DNA of 64,000 nucleotides from Temnothorax longispinosus (lineage: Eukaryota; Arthropoda; Insecta; Hymenoptera; Formicidae). Positions 11,710 through 21,900 of this stretch are shown here, piece by piece; position 1 is the first letter of the stretch, and the number at the start of each line of letters is the position of its first letter. Both the position numbers and the translations under genes were made by a program. Location: NCBI RefSeq assembly GCF_030848805.1, contig NC_092362.1, positions 15,545,642-15,609,641 of the forward strand. The letters run 5' to 3'. The notes below the pieces were generated by a model. That model was not told the origin of the DNA, did no database searches, and saw nothing but the letters and a program-made list of their open reading frames with translations.

Positions 11710-11811
11710 ATGGCTTTATTCGAGAAGAGATACACGAATAAAGTGCTGTTAGATGATACGGAGCGGTTGACGAGCGTCATCGAAAATGCGAGGACCATCG
11801 ACGGACATACG
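11710..11811 (+). CDS. PXK: PXK coding exon 1
   Basis: Residues 1-34, beginning MALFEKRYTNKVLLDDTERL, like the vertebrate N-terminus (KVLLDDT). Donor ACG|GTATAT, phase 0. Confidence 0.95.
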
Positions 11812-14800
11812 GTATATATTGCGTTCTCTGAGTTCCCTCCGTTCCCTCTTTCTCTAACCGCCTCTCTCTCCCTCCGTTTCTCCCCTTTTTCTCCCGTCTC
11901 TCTCTCTCTCTTTCTCTTTCTCTTTCTCTTCCCCTCACGGTTTATCCTGTAATCATCTCGACCTGTTTGTCTCGTTTAACTAAAGCCGTCGTAGGAATTT
12001 TCCTTTATATCCTGTTAAGATTGTCATTATGACGTATTAGTATATGTTTGCTTTGTATGTTAGCTTTGTATATGTCACAGTCAAACCGTGAAATCGGTAA
12101 ATGTATACGCTTGCTCTCTAGCCTCTCTAGTCAGTGTATACATTTACTAGAGTCAATGTATACATTTACCAAAGTTTATGTTTCAAATTTTATCTTTTAA
12201 TAAGCAACATCAATATCAGACACAATGATACAGATTGGGTTGGGTTAGATTAGGTTTTGTGGGAGGCTGTGCCCCCCACCTCTCTATTTCACTATAAGCG
12301 TATATATTTACTGAATTTTAACCGTAACATACGTATACATATGTACATGAGTATATACACATCATTTGGAGGATGTACAGTCAGCTGCAATGTTACGTTT
12401 TTCAAACTTTGTTTTCATAATCCCACTTTGCACCGAATCGTTAGACGCATACTGAGAACTGTGTGGTTTGTTTAGGAATACGTAATCAAAACACAGAGAG
12501 GTCCGCTTCCCGAAAGATCCTGGAGAGTGAGCCGACGTTACAATGACTTCGTACAGCTCAACGCAGCTTTATCCATATCTGGCTTCGACCTGCCACTACC
12601 ACCTAAAAGGATTATTGGTAACATGGAGCCAGACTTTATAGCTCAGCGACAAATAGCACTGCAGGTTCATCCCAATATGAGACGTTCACTTTTTATGCGC
12701 CGCGTTCGTGCGACACGATAAGTAGAAGATAATCCGCCTTTTCTTGCAGAATTATCTAAACATAGTACTAATGAATCCTATACTGGCATCTTCGCTTCCC
12801 ATGAAAAAGTTTTTAGACCCTGAGAATTACACTGCACCGTTACATGGTAAGCTGATCGCTCGCTAAGACAGAGTGTTATAAAGACGCGGTACGCAATGTC
12901 GATCAACGGGCTGATATTTTATACGTTACACGAATCTTTTTCAACGTCTTTTTTATAAAGACGTATAATTTGTTTCTAGATATTAAATGCAAGCAAATGC
13001 GCGAAATGTTCAAGTTATTCGTCTTTTCTAGAAATCGCACTGCAACAAGTGTCATTAGCATTAAGAAGCGATGCCAATTTCGAAGTGTGCAAGCCCATCC
13101 CCGATATGGGATGGCGATTGAGAAAGCATTATTATACGGTGAAAAATCGCCAGAACCCGAAACAGGAACTTCTGCTAGCTTGGGTCGAGTTCGGCCCTGA
13201 CAAGCACTTGCAAGATAAAGATATACAAGGGGTTTTCAAAACCCTAGGCTCTCTACGACACACTTACATCGAACCGATAGTACACCAGCATGTTACGGAC
13301 AACGGGGCGCTAACGATAAGAAATTTCTATGCGGCGGGCACATTACGTGACGTTTTATGCATTACCAAGCCTAAACAACCGTTCATCAAAAAATACGGCA
13401 ATCCTAAACAAATAAAATCACTAACCGTGCAGGAAATTGCCACGTACGGTTACCAGGTTAATAATTATTGCATACAAAAATATATTACAATGAGATATTT
13501 CGAAATTACTCTTTATAATTAATAATACGATTTGTAGATATTAGAGGCTTTGGGCTATCTCCACGAAAAAGGATTGCCTTACGGTCACTTGCATACCGGC
13601 AATGTTCTTTTAACTCCAAGATGCGCTAAATTATTGGATATAGAAAATGGACTCATAGGATTGCCGGCGTTTTACCGACCTTACGTGGTTCAAAGGCGCA
13701 AATTACATGCCACGGTAATATATGGAGATAATGATATATACGTTATCGGTTATTCTCTAAAAAGTATTCTCTCTGTACGAGTTATTTTTTTACATTTATT
13801 AAGTTTGATACGTTTTTCTTTACAGACTCAAGTTGATGTATACTCATTTGGGCACGTTTTGTACGAAATGGCGTTCGGACGACCGCTTTTGGAGGCAACG
13901 TGCTCCGATTTACCGCATTGCGAAGCAAATCTAAAAAATTTGTTGGAAGTCATCTTATCGCCGGAAGCTCTGAAACAAGATCTGCCAACAGTGATGCAGC
14001 TGTTGCAACACCCGTTCTTCGAATCGGCAAGGCGCGCTGCGTTGGCAATTGGCAACGTGGAGAAACCGTACTTTAAACTGAGCAGTCATTTGAAGGAGGC
14101 TTTACAAGAAGCTGTAAACAAAGCCGAACAACGACTGCGCGATGAACAAAAAGTCGTCCGACATCAGAAGAGGCTTGTCAAGGTACAAGAAATGATGAGC
14201 TCGGAAGAAGAAATGAAGAAACGAAAACATAAACTGGTGGGTATTACATATATATATAGATAAATGAAATAAGAAGAAACCCGGAATGTGAAAAATGATC
14301 ATTGATCGAGATACAATCTCATTTTTCGATTGTATATTCTGTCTACAGAGGAAAGAGCAGAAATTGGCGCAAGAACAACGTTCTTCTTCACAACTGGGTA
14401 CGAACGGGACAAAGCAAATAAATGGTAAGAGCCCAGAGCGTTCAGACAGTCCAACAAGTACTTCCACGGCTACCAGCGTTGGAACGCTAACTCCTCCATC
14501 GCTTCGTAAGTCACTATAATGTTCCTCGTTGTTATTTTCGTCAATGCTAATTGACATTTACGTTTCTACATCTCTTGATTAGCTGGACACAAAAGTTGAT
14601 GGCGCGTACTGAGGTCATTCCTTTCACGTAGGTCATTCGAGCATTCAGGTCTTGATCTTTAACAAATTTTTACAATTATCTTTATTTTTATTTTCATTTT
14701 GTAAGATTTTCTCTCATCATTGCTTTGCAGGTTTTCCGTATAAACATATTTTTTAATTATACCCTTTGCTCATCTAGTGCATACTTTTAGATCTTTTGAC

Positions 14801-15149
14801 ATTGACTATATGTATAATATGTAATTGTCAGATATGATTAGCTACTCTCATTTCCTTAAAGAGACGAATTAGACAATTTTTTGTTGAATTTTCTAAAATG
14901 AAATGTCATGAAGAGTCTACTGTTATTTTAATTTTTTCCACTAAAGGTTCGGTGGAAATTACGCAAGCAAATGCAGTTCCTGGCAAAGGTGTTCCACCAC
15001 CACCACCTTCGTTGCCACCGCCATGTGAAGCATCCGGTGGTGCGTCAAATAGTGTATCAAAATCATCAAATGACCGTGCTGCTTTACTCGGAAGTATTTG
15101 CAATTTTGACAAAAATAGACTGCGAAGGATTACAAATGGACATCGTTAA
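11710..15149 (+). CDS. PXK: PXK, PX domain-containing protein kinase-like protein
   Basis: PXK (MONaKA) binds phosphoinositides on endosomes through its PX domain, influences receptor internalisation and, in mammals, Na,K-ATPase. The exons are 11710-11811, 12476-12664, 12750-12846, 13032-13456, 13538-13714, 13826-14236, 14349-14505 and 14947-15149, giving 586 residues (human form 578). All junctions keep phase. The PX domain covers about residues 10-120, with RRYNDF (54-59) and LPLPPKRIIGNM. The kinase-like domain covers about 150-430 and is degenerate: YGHLHTGNVLL (286-296) stands where a catalytic loop would be and DIENG (305-309) replaces DFG. A basic, Lys/Glu-rich helix follows. The C-terminus has VPPPPPSLPPP (535-545) and a WH2-like actin-binding motif, DRAALLGSICNFDKNRLRR (562-580). 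It is divergent from hyccin and convergent with tafazzin. Confidence 0.96.
11826..11937 (+). repeat. pyrimidine-rich tract in PXK intron 1
   Basis: About 110 bases just after the exon 1 donor are almost entirely C and T with CT-dinucleotide runs. It is low complexity and may form or bind polypyrimidine-tract structures; no further function is visible. Confidence 0.7.
12096..12170. repeat. inverted repeat in PXK intron 1
   Basis: GGTAAATGTATAC (12096-12108) has its exact reverse complement at 12158-12170 and a near copy at 12136-12146. The arrangement could fold as two alternative hairpins. Confidence 0.7.
12235..12258 (+). repeat. degenerate TTAGG-like telomeric motif
   Basis: The run GGGTTGGGTTAGATTAGGTT resembles the TTAGG arthropod telomere repeat with errors. 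Such interstitial fragments are common in insect introns. Confidence 0.4.
12476..12664 (+). CDS. PXK: PXK coding exon 2 (PX domain core)
   Basis: Residues 35-97. It carries the phosphoinositide-binding RRYNDF motif and the PxxP-type loop LPLPPKRIIGNM. Acceptor TTTAG|GAA; the donor CAG|GTTCAT is non-consensus after the GT. Confidence 0.95.
12750..12846 (+). CDS. PXK: PXK coding exon 3
   Basis: Residues 98-129 plus one base. NYLNIVLMNPIL and VKKFLDP-like MKKFLDPENY complete the PX domain. Acceptor CTTGCAG, donor CATG|GTAAGC. Confidence 0.95.
13032..13456 (+). CDS. PXK: PXK coding exon 4 (pseudokinase N-lobe)
   Basis: Codons 130-271. It encodes EIALQQVSLALRSD, WRLRKHYYTVKN, LLLAWVEFGPDKHLQDKD and GTLRDVL, all matching PXK. 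Acceptor TTCTAG, donor CAG|GTTAAT, ends in phase 0. Confidence 0.96.
13538..13714 (+). CDS. PXK: PXK coding exon 5 (degenerate catalytic loop)
   Basis: Residues 272-330. It contains ILEALGYLHEKGLPYGHLHT and LLDIENGLIGLPAFYRPY. The usual HRD and DFG motifs of active kinases are absent. Phase 0 at both ends. Confidence 0.96.
13826..14236 (+). CDS. PXK: PXK coding exon 6 (pseudokinase C-lobe)
   Basis: Residues 331-467. VDVYSFGHVLYEMAFGRP is the subdomain IX region. The exon ends in a charged helical stretch rich in Lys, Arg and Glu (EALQEAVNKAEQRLRDEQK). Acceptor TTTACAG, donor CTG|GTGGGT. Confidence 0.96.
14349..14505 (+). CDS. PXK: PXK coding exon 7
   Basis: Residues 468-519 plus one base. 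It is a polar linker with SPERSDSPTSTSTATS and probably disordered. Acceptor CTACAG, donor TTC|GTAAGT. Confidence 0.92.
14947..15149 (+). CDS. PXK: PXK coding exon 8 (Pro-rich and WH2-like end)
   Basis: Split codon 520 to residue 586, stop TAA at 15147-15149. Contains the polyproline run and the WH2-like RAALLGSI...LRR motif typical of the PXK C-terminus. Acceptor CACTAAAG has a moderate pyrimidine tract. Confidence 0.9.
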
Positions 15150-16052
15150 AAATGTTAGATATATAGAAGAAAGAAAAAGTCACGCAGATTTTTTATTTCA
15201 AGTCTAGCGTGATTGTTGTGCGATGTCGAACAAAGAACTTCCCTTGCTTGATTAGGACAAGATAACGTATCTATTAGATTATAATGATGAATTCAAAGGT
15301 CTGGATGATAGCTATATTGTGCTTCTTGTGACTCCTAATTGTACTGAATATCATTTCTTTTCGATCGCGACACTTGCATTTTACAAATTAAAAAAATTTC
15401 AATATTTTGTTTATTGATGCTCGCCACGTAAAGAGGATTGTAGCTTAAAGCAATTATATTAAGAATACACTATTAAATTTGTGATATATATATATGATCG
15501 GTATTAGTCCCGTTTGGCCTATTCTGCGTTTTTACGAAATATAATGCAATGCTTGCTTCGTCTGTATTAGATCTGCCGTCCAGGAACGAGCCTAAACGTA
15601 CAGAACAACCAATCAAAATATCAATTTGTTTGAAAAATTTGCCATCTTTACGAATCGTCTCATATCGCATTCTTTCCACTTGTGTATACACTAGAGATTA
15701 CGTAATTTAAAAAAGATATTGTATAACGTAATAATAGGAGTACATAATTGTATATTATCTAATTTACATACAGCAATTATGCTGGGAGCAATTTGAAACA
15801 TTTTTAGATTTTAGATTTATTTCGACTTTTATGACTGCTCGACTGTAAATCAAGGATGTACATTCGCGATACAATTATTGGAAAAATTCCATTTTCTAGT
15901 CCAACATATCTCCCTCTTATACAGTTAATAGCATCGTAGAATTTTGTAACATATCTTGTTTAACGCGGGCCAAGTTTCGCGATCGATTTTGCATTATTGT
16001 TAATCAGATCTTATTTTTCTCTTTCTATATATATATATATCAAATTTGTTTA

Positions 16053-16058
16053 AATAAA
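16053..16058 (+). terminator. candidate PXK poly(A) signal
   Basis: AATAAA about 900 bases after the PXK stop codon. Other AATAAA strings occur further on, for example near 16863, so the true end is not fixed. Confidence 0.35.
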
Positions 16059-18679
16059 AAAAGAAAATGAAGGCAGTGATACACAATGGGGTGATAATAT
16101 GTATGTATATTAAGTAAAAATCTTCTCTCGTTATACTCATCTGCTGTTCTGTCTATTCAAAGTTTATGATATACATAATATATAGTATAAATACATAGTT
16201 CGTGTTCGTACTGTACAATGCAGGGATCGTACGCCGCTTTTGTATCGCTTGTAAGACCGGAGTGTCCAGTTTTACAAATTTAAAAACGTGCCAAGGGATA
16301 TGCGGTCTTCGTATTGATAGATAATATGATACCAGCAGTTAGTAGGCCCTAGCGTAATCTATTTCTATATGTTGACAACGGTCAAGTATATGTCCTGTAT
16401 AATCAATTTGTCTGTGGATATTATAACGAAAGCTGTAATATATAATCATACCTTTTAATACACTTATTGTCTTAGATGTATATGGCAACTGTAAAATTAT
16501 GATTCGTCAAATGACTTCTGGCACAGATGGTGACGAAAATAATCCAAAAGGCATATAAATAACAAGATGGAAATTATATATTTATCTCTACTCTTCAGGA
16601 TCTGCTTCCAACAGGTTGTCTATATACACTCGAAAATATAAAGGAATAAGTTCATGTAATTTCATGAAATTTTACGTTCAACCAAATCTTGCAAAAAATA
16701 CCGCGACATTACTAGAGTATGTATTAATGTATTTGATAATATAAATATTTTTTGGAAAAAAAAAAACAGATGTTGGCCGAAGGACGATAGATCTAGAGTT
16801 AACATTTGTCGGCAACAAAAATACTATTCTTTTATGATAATAAATTGTGTCATGCACATAGTAATAAAATCTTCAGAATCGACTAACAAGCTCTTTAAGA
16901 GTCTTTTGTAATTAACATGATTTTTATGCGTACTTTAGATTACCCTTTGCAGAATCATTGCCTCACACGTAATTTGTAAACAGGTAGTGTACATAGCACG
17001 CAGAAATCGTGTAGGAACCTTACGTATTCTAGGGAAGGGAACAAATTTTACGTTTACTGTTAAGAGAAATGTCAAACGATAAAACAAACAAGACAATTTT
17101 ATTTCAGACGATAGAGAAAGACGATATTTTAATACTTAATAATATATTCAACAAGTATATGATACATATAAATTTATCACGTTCGAATAGCCCCAAAAAT
17201 TTTGATAGCAGTCCGTGTGTATAGTATAAAAGTATGTGTATTCGACATTGTGTATATACGCACACGCACGGGAGCGTACATAGATATGCGATTGTCATAA
17301 TAACAGCTGTTGTAACGACTTAAATATATCGCAATAAATATCCAAAAAAAAATCATGCATCATCGGCGAACGAATACATTGGCTTTTTTTCTTTCACAGC
17401 TATCGAACAAAGTAGCAAAAATCATTTCCCGTTCAGACTGCATCTACATCCACGCTTTTTAAACGAGTTTTTATGCAAATTTTAAAATTACAACATTACG
17501 ACTTACGAGTGATATCTTCCACGCACTGTGCATTAGTTGCAGTGCTCATTTATCTCAACTGCAAACGTGAATACCTATTACACTCTTAGCAAAACGAGTA
17601 CAAATCGATTAATTGGCACGGTGCTTGTAACGAGAGCGCGAAGCATATAATCAATAATGGCCAAGTGTGCGCTATACTCGCGCTAATAGTGACACCTTAG
17701 ATCTCCAAAAATAAAATTAATGGATGAGGTACTGGCACGATTCTTTTTATAGTTACATTAAACCTCAGTTGCACATTACGTAGTCTCCGCTTGTACTATC
17801 AAAACTTTTATTGACAATCATCGTAAAATCATAATGATAGTGTTATAATTATTCGTACTATGTACATATGTAATACACATATACAAGAGATCCTACTTTT
17901 GCGCGCGAGAAGTGGGACATTCTGTATATATAGATATTTATAAAATATTATACAAGGCGGTATAATAGACGTTATCCAAGAAATATCTAACTCTCCGAGA
18001 AGGAATATATTAGCAAAAAAATGTATCGAAAACTCGTGCACTTTTATTTCGCTACAAATCTTTGACAAAGTTGCAATCAACTCTTTGTTCATTGCTGTCA
18101 CTATTTATAACTTAAAAATTAAATCTCTGTAATGAAACCAATAGGAATAAAAAAAAAAGTTTATTAATAAGTCTATACTTTAGATTAATGTAACAAAATA
18201 AATCTCATAGATGAAACACACAATCTCAATTTTATATTAATCGAAGATTATCTAAAATTGCAAGAGTATATTAAGTGCGCAACTTTTCGGATACATTATG
18301 TAGGCGTGTGTCAAGTGATCTCTCGGAGAGTTACGTGGAATAATTACAAAAACGATGGAAACGTCATAGGTTGTAGAATGACTTCTTACACAATTGATGC
18401 TTACGTTACGTTACTCAATATTGTCAAAAATACTATTACAATACGAATGTACGCATTAAAAAGGAAACTGATTTCGCACAGATTTACGTTTACATATACA
18501 AATCTCACTTTTGTTAACGTATCAATTTCTCTTTATATTTTTGGCTAGACGGAAGGACGACGGAAAAGGTATCATCTTCGTCATAACTTAGCGTGAAGCT
18601 TTTCCGTTGCTGCTTTCAATCTGAAAATTTTTAAATATTTTTTTTTCGCTTTCTTTGCTCTGCATTGTTCCTTCAAGCA

Positions 18680-18685
18680 TTTATT
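18680..18685 (-). terminator. candidate tafazzin poly(A) signal
   Basis: TTTATT on the plus strand reads AATAAA on the minus strand, about 42 bases after the tafazzin stop. That would mean a short 3' untranslated region; further AATAAA strings lie downstream near 18165. Confidence 0.4.
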
Positions 18686-18726
18686 CAATAACGCTCGAAA
18701 CGTTAGGATATGATTTAATTACAGCG

Positions 18727-18985
18727 CTACCTTAAAAGCTCCTGGTGAATGTGATCAGTTATCGCTTTTCGCGCTTCCATCTCACTCGCTTTTGAATCCC
18801 GCAATTCGGCCAGCAATCCGCTAAAATCTATGGGCTCACCGTAATTCATGGTAACTCTTTTTCCCACTTTAAGCATATACGGCGGCTCGTTGGGAAGTAC
18901 TTCATCCATACCGAGATGACAGATAGGAATTACGATAGGCGTAACGGGCGATTCTAATATTAATCTACCCACACCCCATTTCAAC
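18727..18985 (-). CDS. Taz: tafazzin coding exon 4
   Basis: Residues 164-249. LKWGVGRLILESP, GMDEVLPNEPPYM and the C-terminal ITDHIHQELLR match the family; stop TAG at 18727-18729. Confidence 0.96.
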
Positions 18986-21900
18986 CTAAACAATATCATC
19001 GATTGTATAATCTCGCTGACTGTAGTATATTATTAACGTGACTTCTGCAAAATGCTCATCTACGCTCATCTCTATATAGTACTACCCCATTTTTCGTATA
19101 TATTTTCACACATATATATAAAGTATTAAAAAGCGATCTTTGCGATCTCCCCAAGATATCTCTCTTTCAGAAATAAGACAACATTTAAATGTAATAATCT
19201 ATTGTCACAGAAATTTATCCCATTTCCATCGAATCGATTTTCATCGTCAGTATAGCCGATTCAAAAATATAAATGGTAAATTACAAAGGTATAGCATTTT
19301 TAATTGTACAAATCGCGTTATCACGTCTTGGAGCGGAGGATTACGAAAGTAACTCGAGTACGAACCTCATTTCTTCCTTAAGCATATTGACTTTTCCCTC
19401 GGGAAAGACGTGCACCCACTCGCCGAGGGCCAGCTTTTCGATGCAGAAGTCCATGGCTTCCTGATACACGCCATCACCTCGGACGATGGGTATGCACTTG
19501 CCGAGCATGAAAAAGTAGGAATGCCAGACATTCGTGAAACAAATGTCCTGCGCGGCGAGCGACCATCGTATCTTACGTCGGTTAAATCCGTGCCGGATGT
19601 CCAGGGTCGCTAAATGAGTTCAGAAGATTTTCTGTCTTAAATTCTTTCATTCGATCGCATATCGGCGTCGTTCTGAGAAAGAAAAACACGTCTCAAAAGA
19701 GGGACAAAACGCATATAGAGGATGTCGAGACTACAAAAAACTATCATTTATCTTTAAAACAAAAAAAAATGAAAAAAAAAGTGCTTGAAAAAAGTTGCTC
19801 CCAATTACCGGCACGCAATTAAATGCCAGGGACACAATGGAACCAAGAACAAAGAAATACAAGGAAGAGAACGAAGTGCGATAAATGGGTCATCGATAAA
19901 CGAACGACGCAAACATTATTCACGTTTACTGTCTCATTGTCAACTAATAGACGTCAGCGTCATTGTTCTTCGTTCGTTCACGTTGAGTCAGTTCTCGTAC
20001 GCTGATCGTTTTATCGTTGCTATACTTGTCGGTTAATGATACTCCGTATCTCGGAGAGATTAAACCTCGCGTAATTTAGGAAGAAAGCAAATCTGTCGCG
20101 CTCCGATGCGTCAGTTATCGGTAATTTTAATTAAAATGAAATTTTTGTTTCGATCGCGAGATGAACGATCGGATTTTTATCTAATCTCTCTTCGTTCAAC
20201 AACCGGGTGGCGCGTCGACCCCACATCGCCGCGATGCGGCATTGTGTTTTGTCCTTAGCGTTTCATTGCGTCCGCGGCTCGTAAAGAGCGCCTCGAAGCA
20301 TGCTGTTTTATTAGGCGGCGAATGAACGGACCGCCGGGCACTTTACACCCCGGACGATTCGTACGTTCGCGCGCACGCGGCATTTTATTTTTCTCAATTT
20401 CTCGAGACGATAAATCAGCCGCGTGCAAACGCGGGTCTTAAGGCCCGCGCGAGGCTGTGCGCGAAGAGGGGGGGGGCGGGGGACTGATGATACGTTATTA
20501 TGCGCAATGCCGAAAGGCATTTAACAAACGACGTGGAAGGGAAAAAAAAGTTTCTTACCCCATATACCCGGATCGTCGAAGCAACTGTGATGATTCGACA
20601 CGGTAATGAGCGGAACGTTTTTCGGCCGGAGGTCTAAGGCGCGCACAATAATGTGCTTGTTGTACACCGTCGTTTTGTTCAGCCATTCTTAAATGCAGAA
20701 GAGAGAGATTCTTTGTTAGATTACGCCACAGAGAGAGCGGTGATTCGGGTCGCGGTAGCAGTCCCGAGGAGGTCCGCGGGAAGTGGTGCGGTTTCAGGCC
20801 TCCGATCTTGACCGCACGACTCGAAAAAATCATTGCGGGGGTTTAATCGGCGTCGCGCCCCTGTCAATTTGGGAGATTTAAGAAATTAGACTTTCGCACG
20901 ATCGAGATATTCTATACACGGAAACGGCGTTCACAGCCCCCTAAAAAAAAATGCTCCGATTTCCATTAAATTGCCTTACGCAATAGTTATATCTTGGTGT
21001 TATTCGTAATTATCCGCTTGGTACACGATCATTTTCAGTTACGTAAACAGACAGAGGGAGGGAGGGAGGAGAGAAGGAGGGAGAGAGAGAGAAAGAGAGA
21101 GAGAGAGAATTGATGACGGCTAATGCTTCGTTACGATTGAAGTTAACGATGGTTAATGCTTTTCCTATTATGAATAAAAAGAGCTCGAGACTTTATCCTC
21201 TGTAAAACGTGCAAAACAATCGGCGGTGGTCAGCGTGTTATTAAATTACATATTAAATTGCCGTGATTACGTCACAAAAGGCCGTTTGTTGCAAGTCAGA
21301 AAGCATACAAGTAACCTTTAGATCTACGACGCATGCAAAGTGGACACGTTTATACGCAAATGCATAAATTACCATAGCGTTTATCGAATTATTTCTGGCA
21401 AATAATGCGGACAACGCGCAAGAAAACACGGACTTTATTGTTAGGCATAAAAAATATCGACAGTCATATAGCTTCTGTGTGAATCGATAAGTTTATCAAA
21501 AGATACGAATATCGCGTGTACGTAAGTGCAAAAATAAAATCAATGTGAACAAGTGTTGATCCTAGAAATGGATGATATGTCGTACAAAAACGTTATCGAC
21601 TCATAAACAATTAGTTTCCGTTGACGTCAGAGAAAAGAGGAAATTAATGAGCTTTGCGTAACTGAAAGTTTCTATTTTTGTTCGAATTCATTTTCCCCGA
21701 TTGCTATTTATTTTTATAGATTACCTTAATTTATTGCATTTTTACGATACTGTAGCTTGATTAAAAATATATGATTTAATATCTATATAATTATAATTTA
21801 AAATATAATTTTTCTCCCTAAATCTAAATTTAAATTAAGATACCACAAAATGCATTTCTGTAATTTTGTGAATTATGCTCAATTATAATAACTCTAAATT

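Larger units (their letters stand above)
15150..18726. other. convergent 3' region of PXK and tafazzin
   Basis: AT-rich sequence downstream of both genes. The first part is probably the PXK 3' untranslated region. I see no additional gene; frames such as the 72-codon one near 15473-15691 and the 96-codon one near 18258-18548 lack family resemblance and splice context. Confidence 0.6.

Noticed and set aside
15473..15691. 72-codon minus-strand frame in the PXK 3' region
   Set aside because: No homology and no ATG-proximal or splice context; lies in presumed 3' untranslated sequence.
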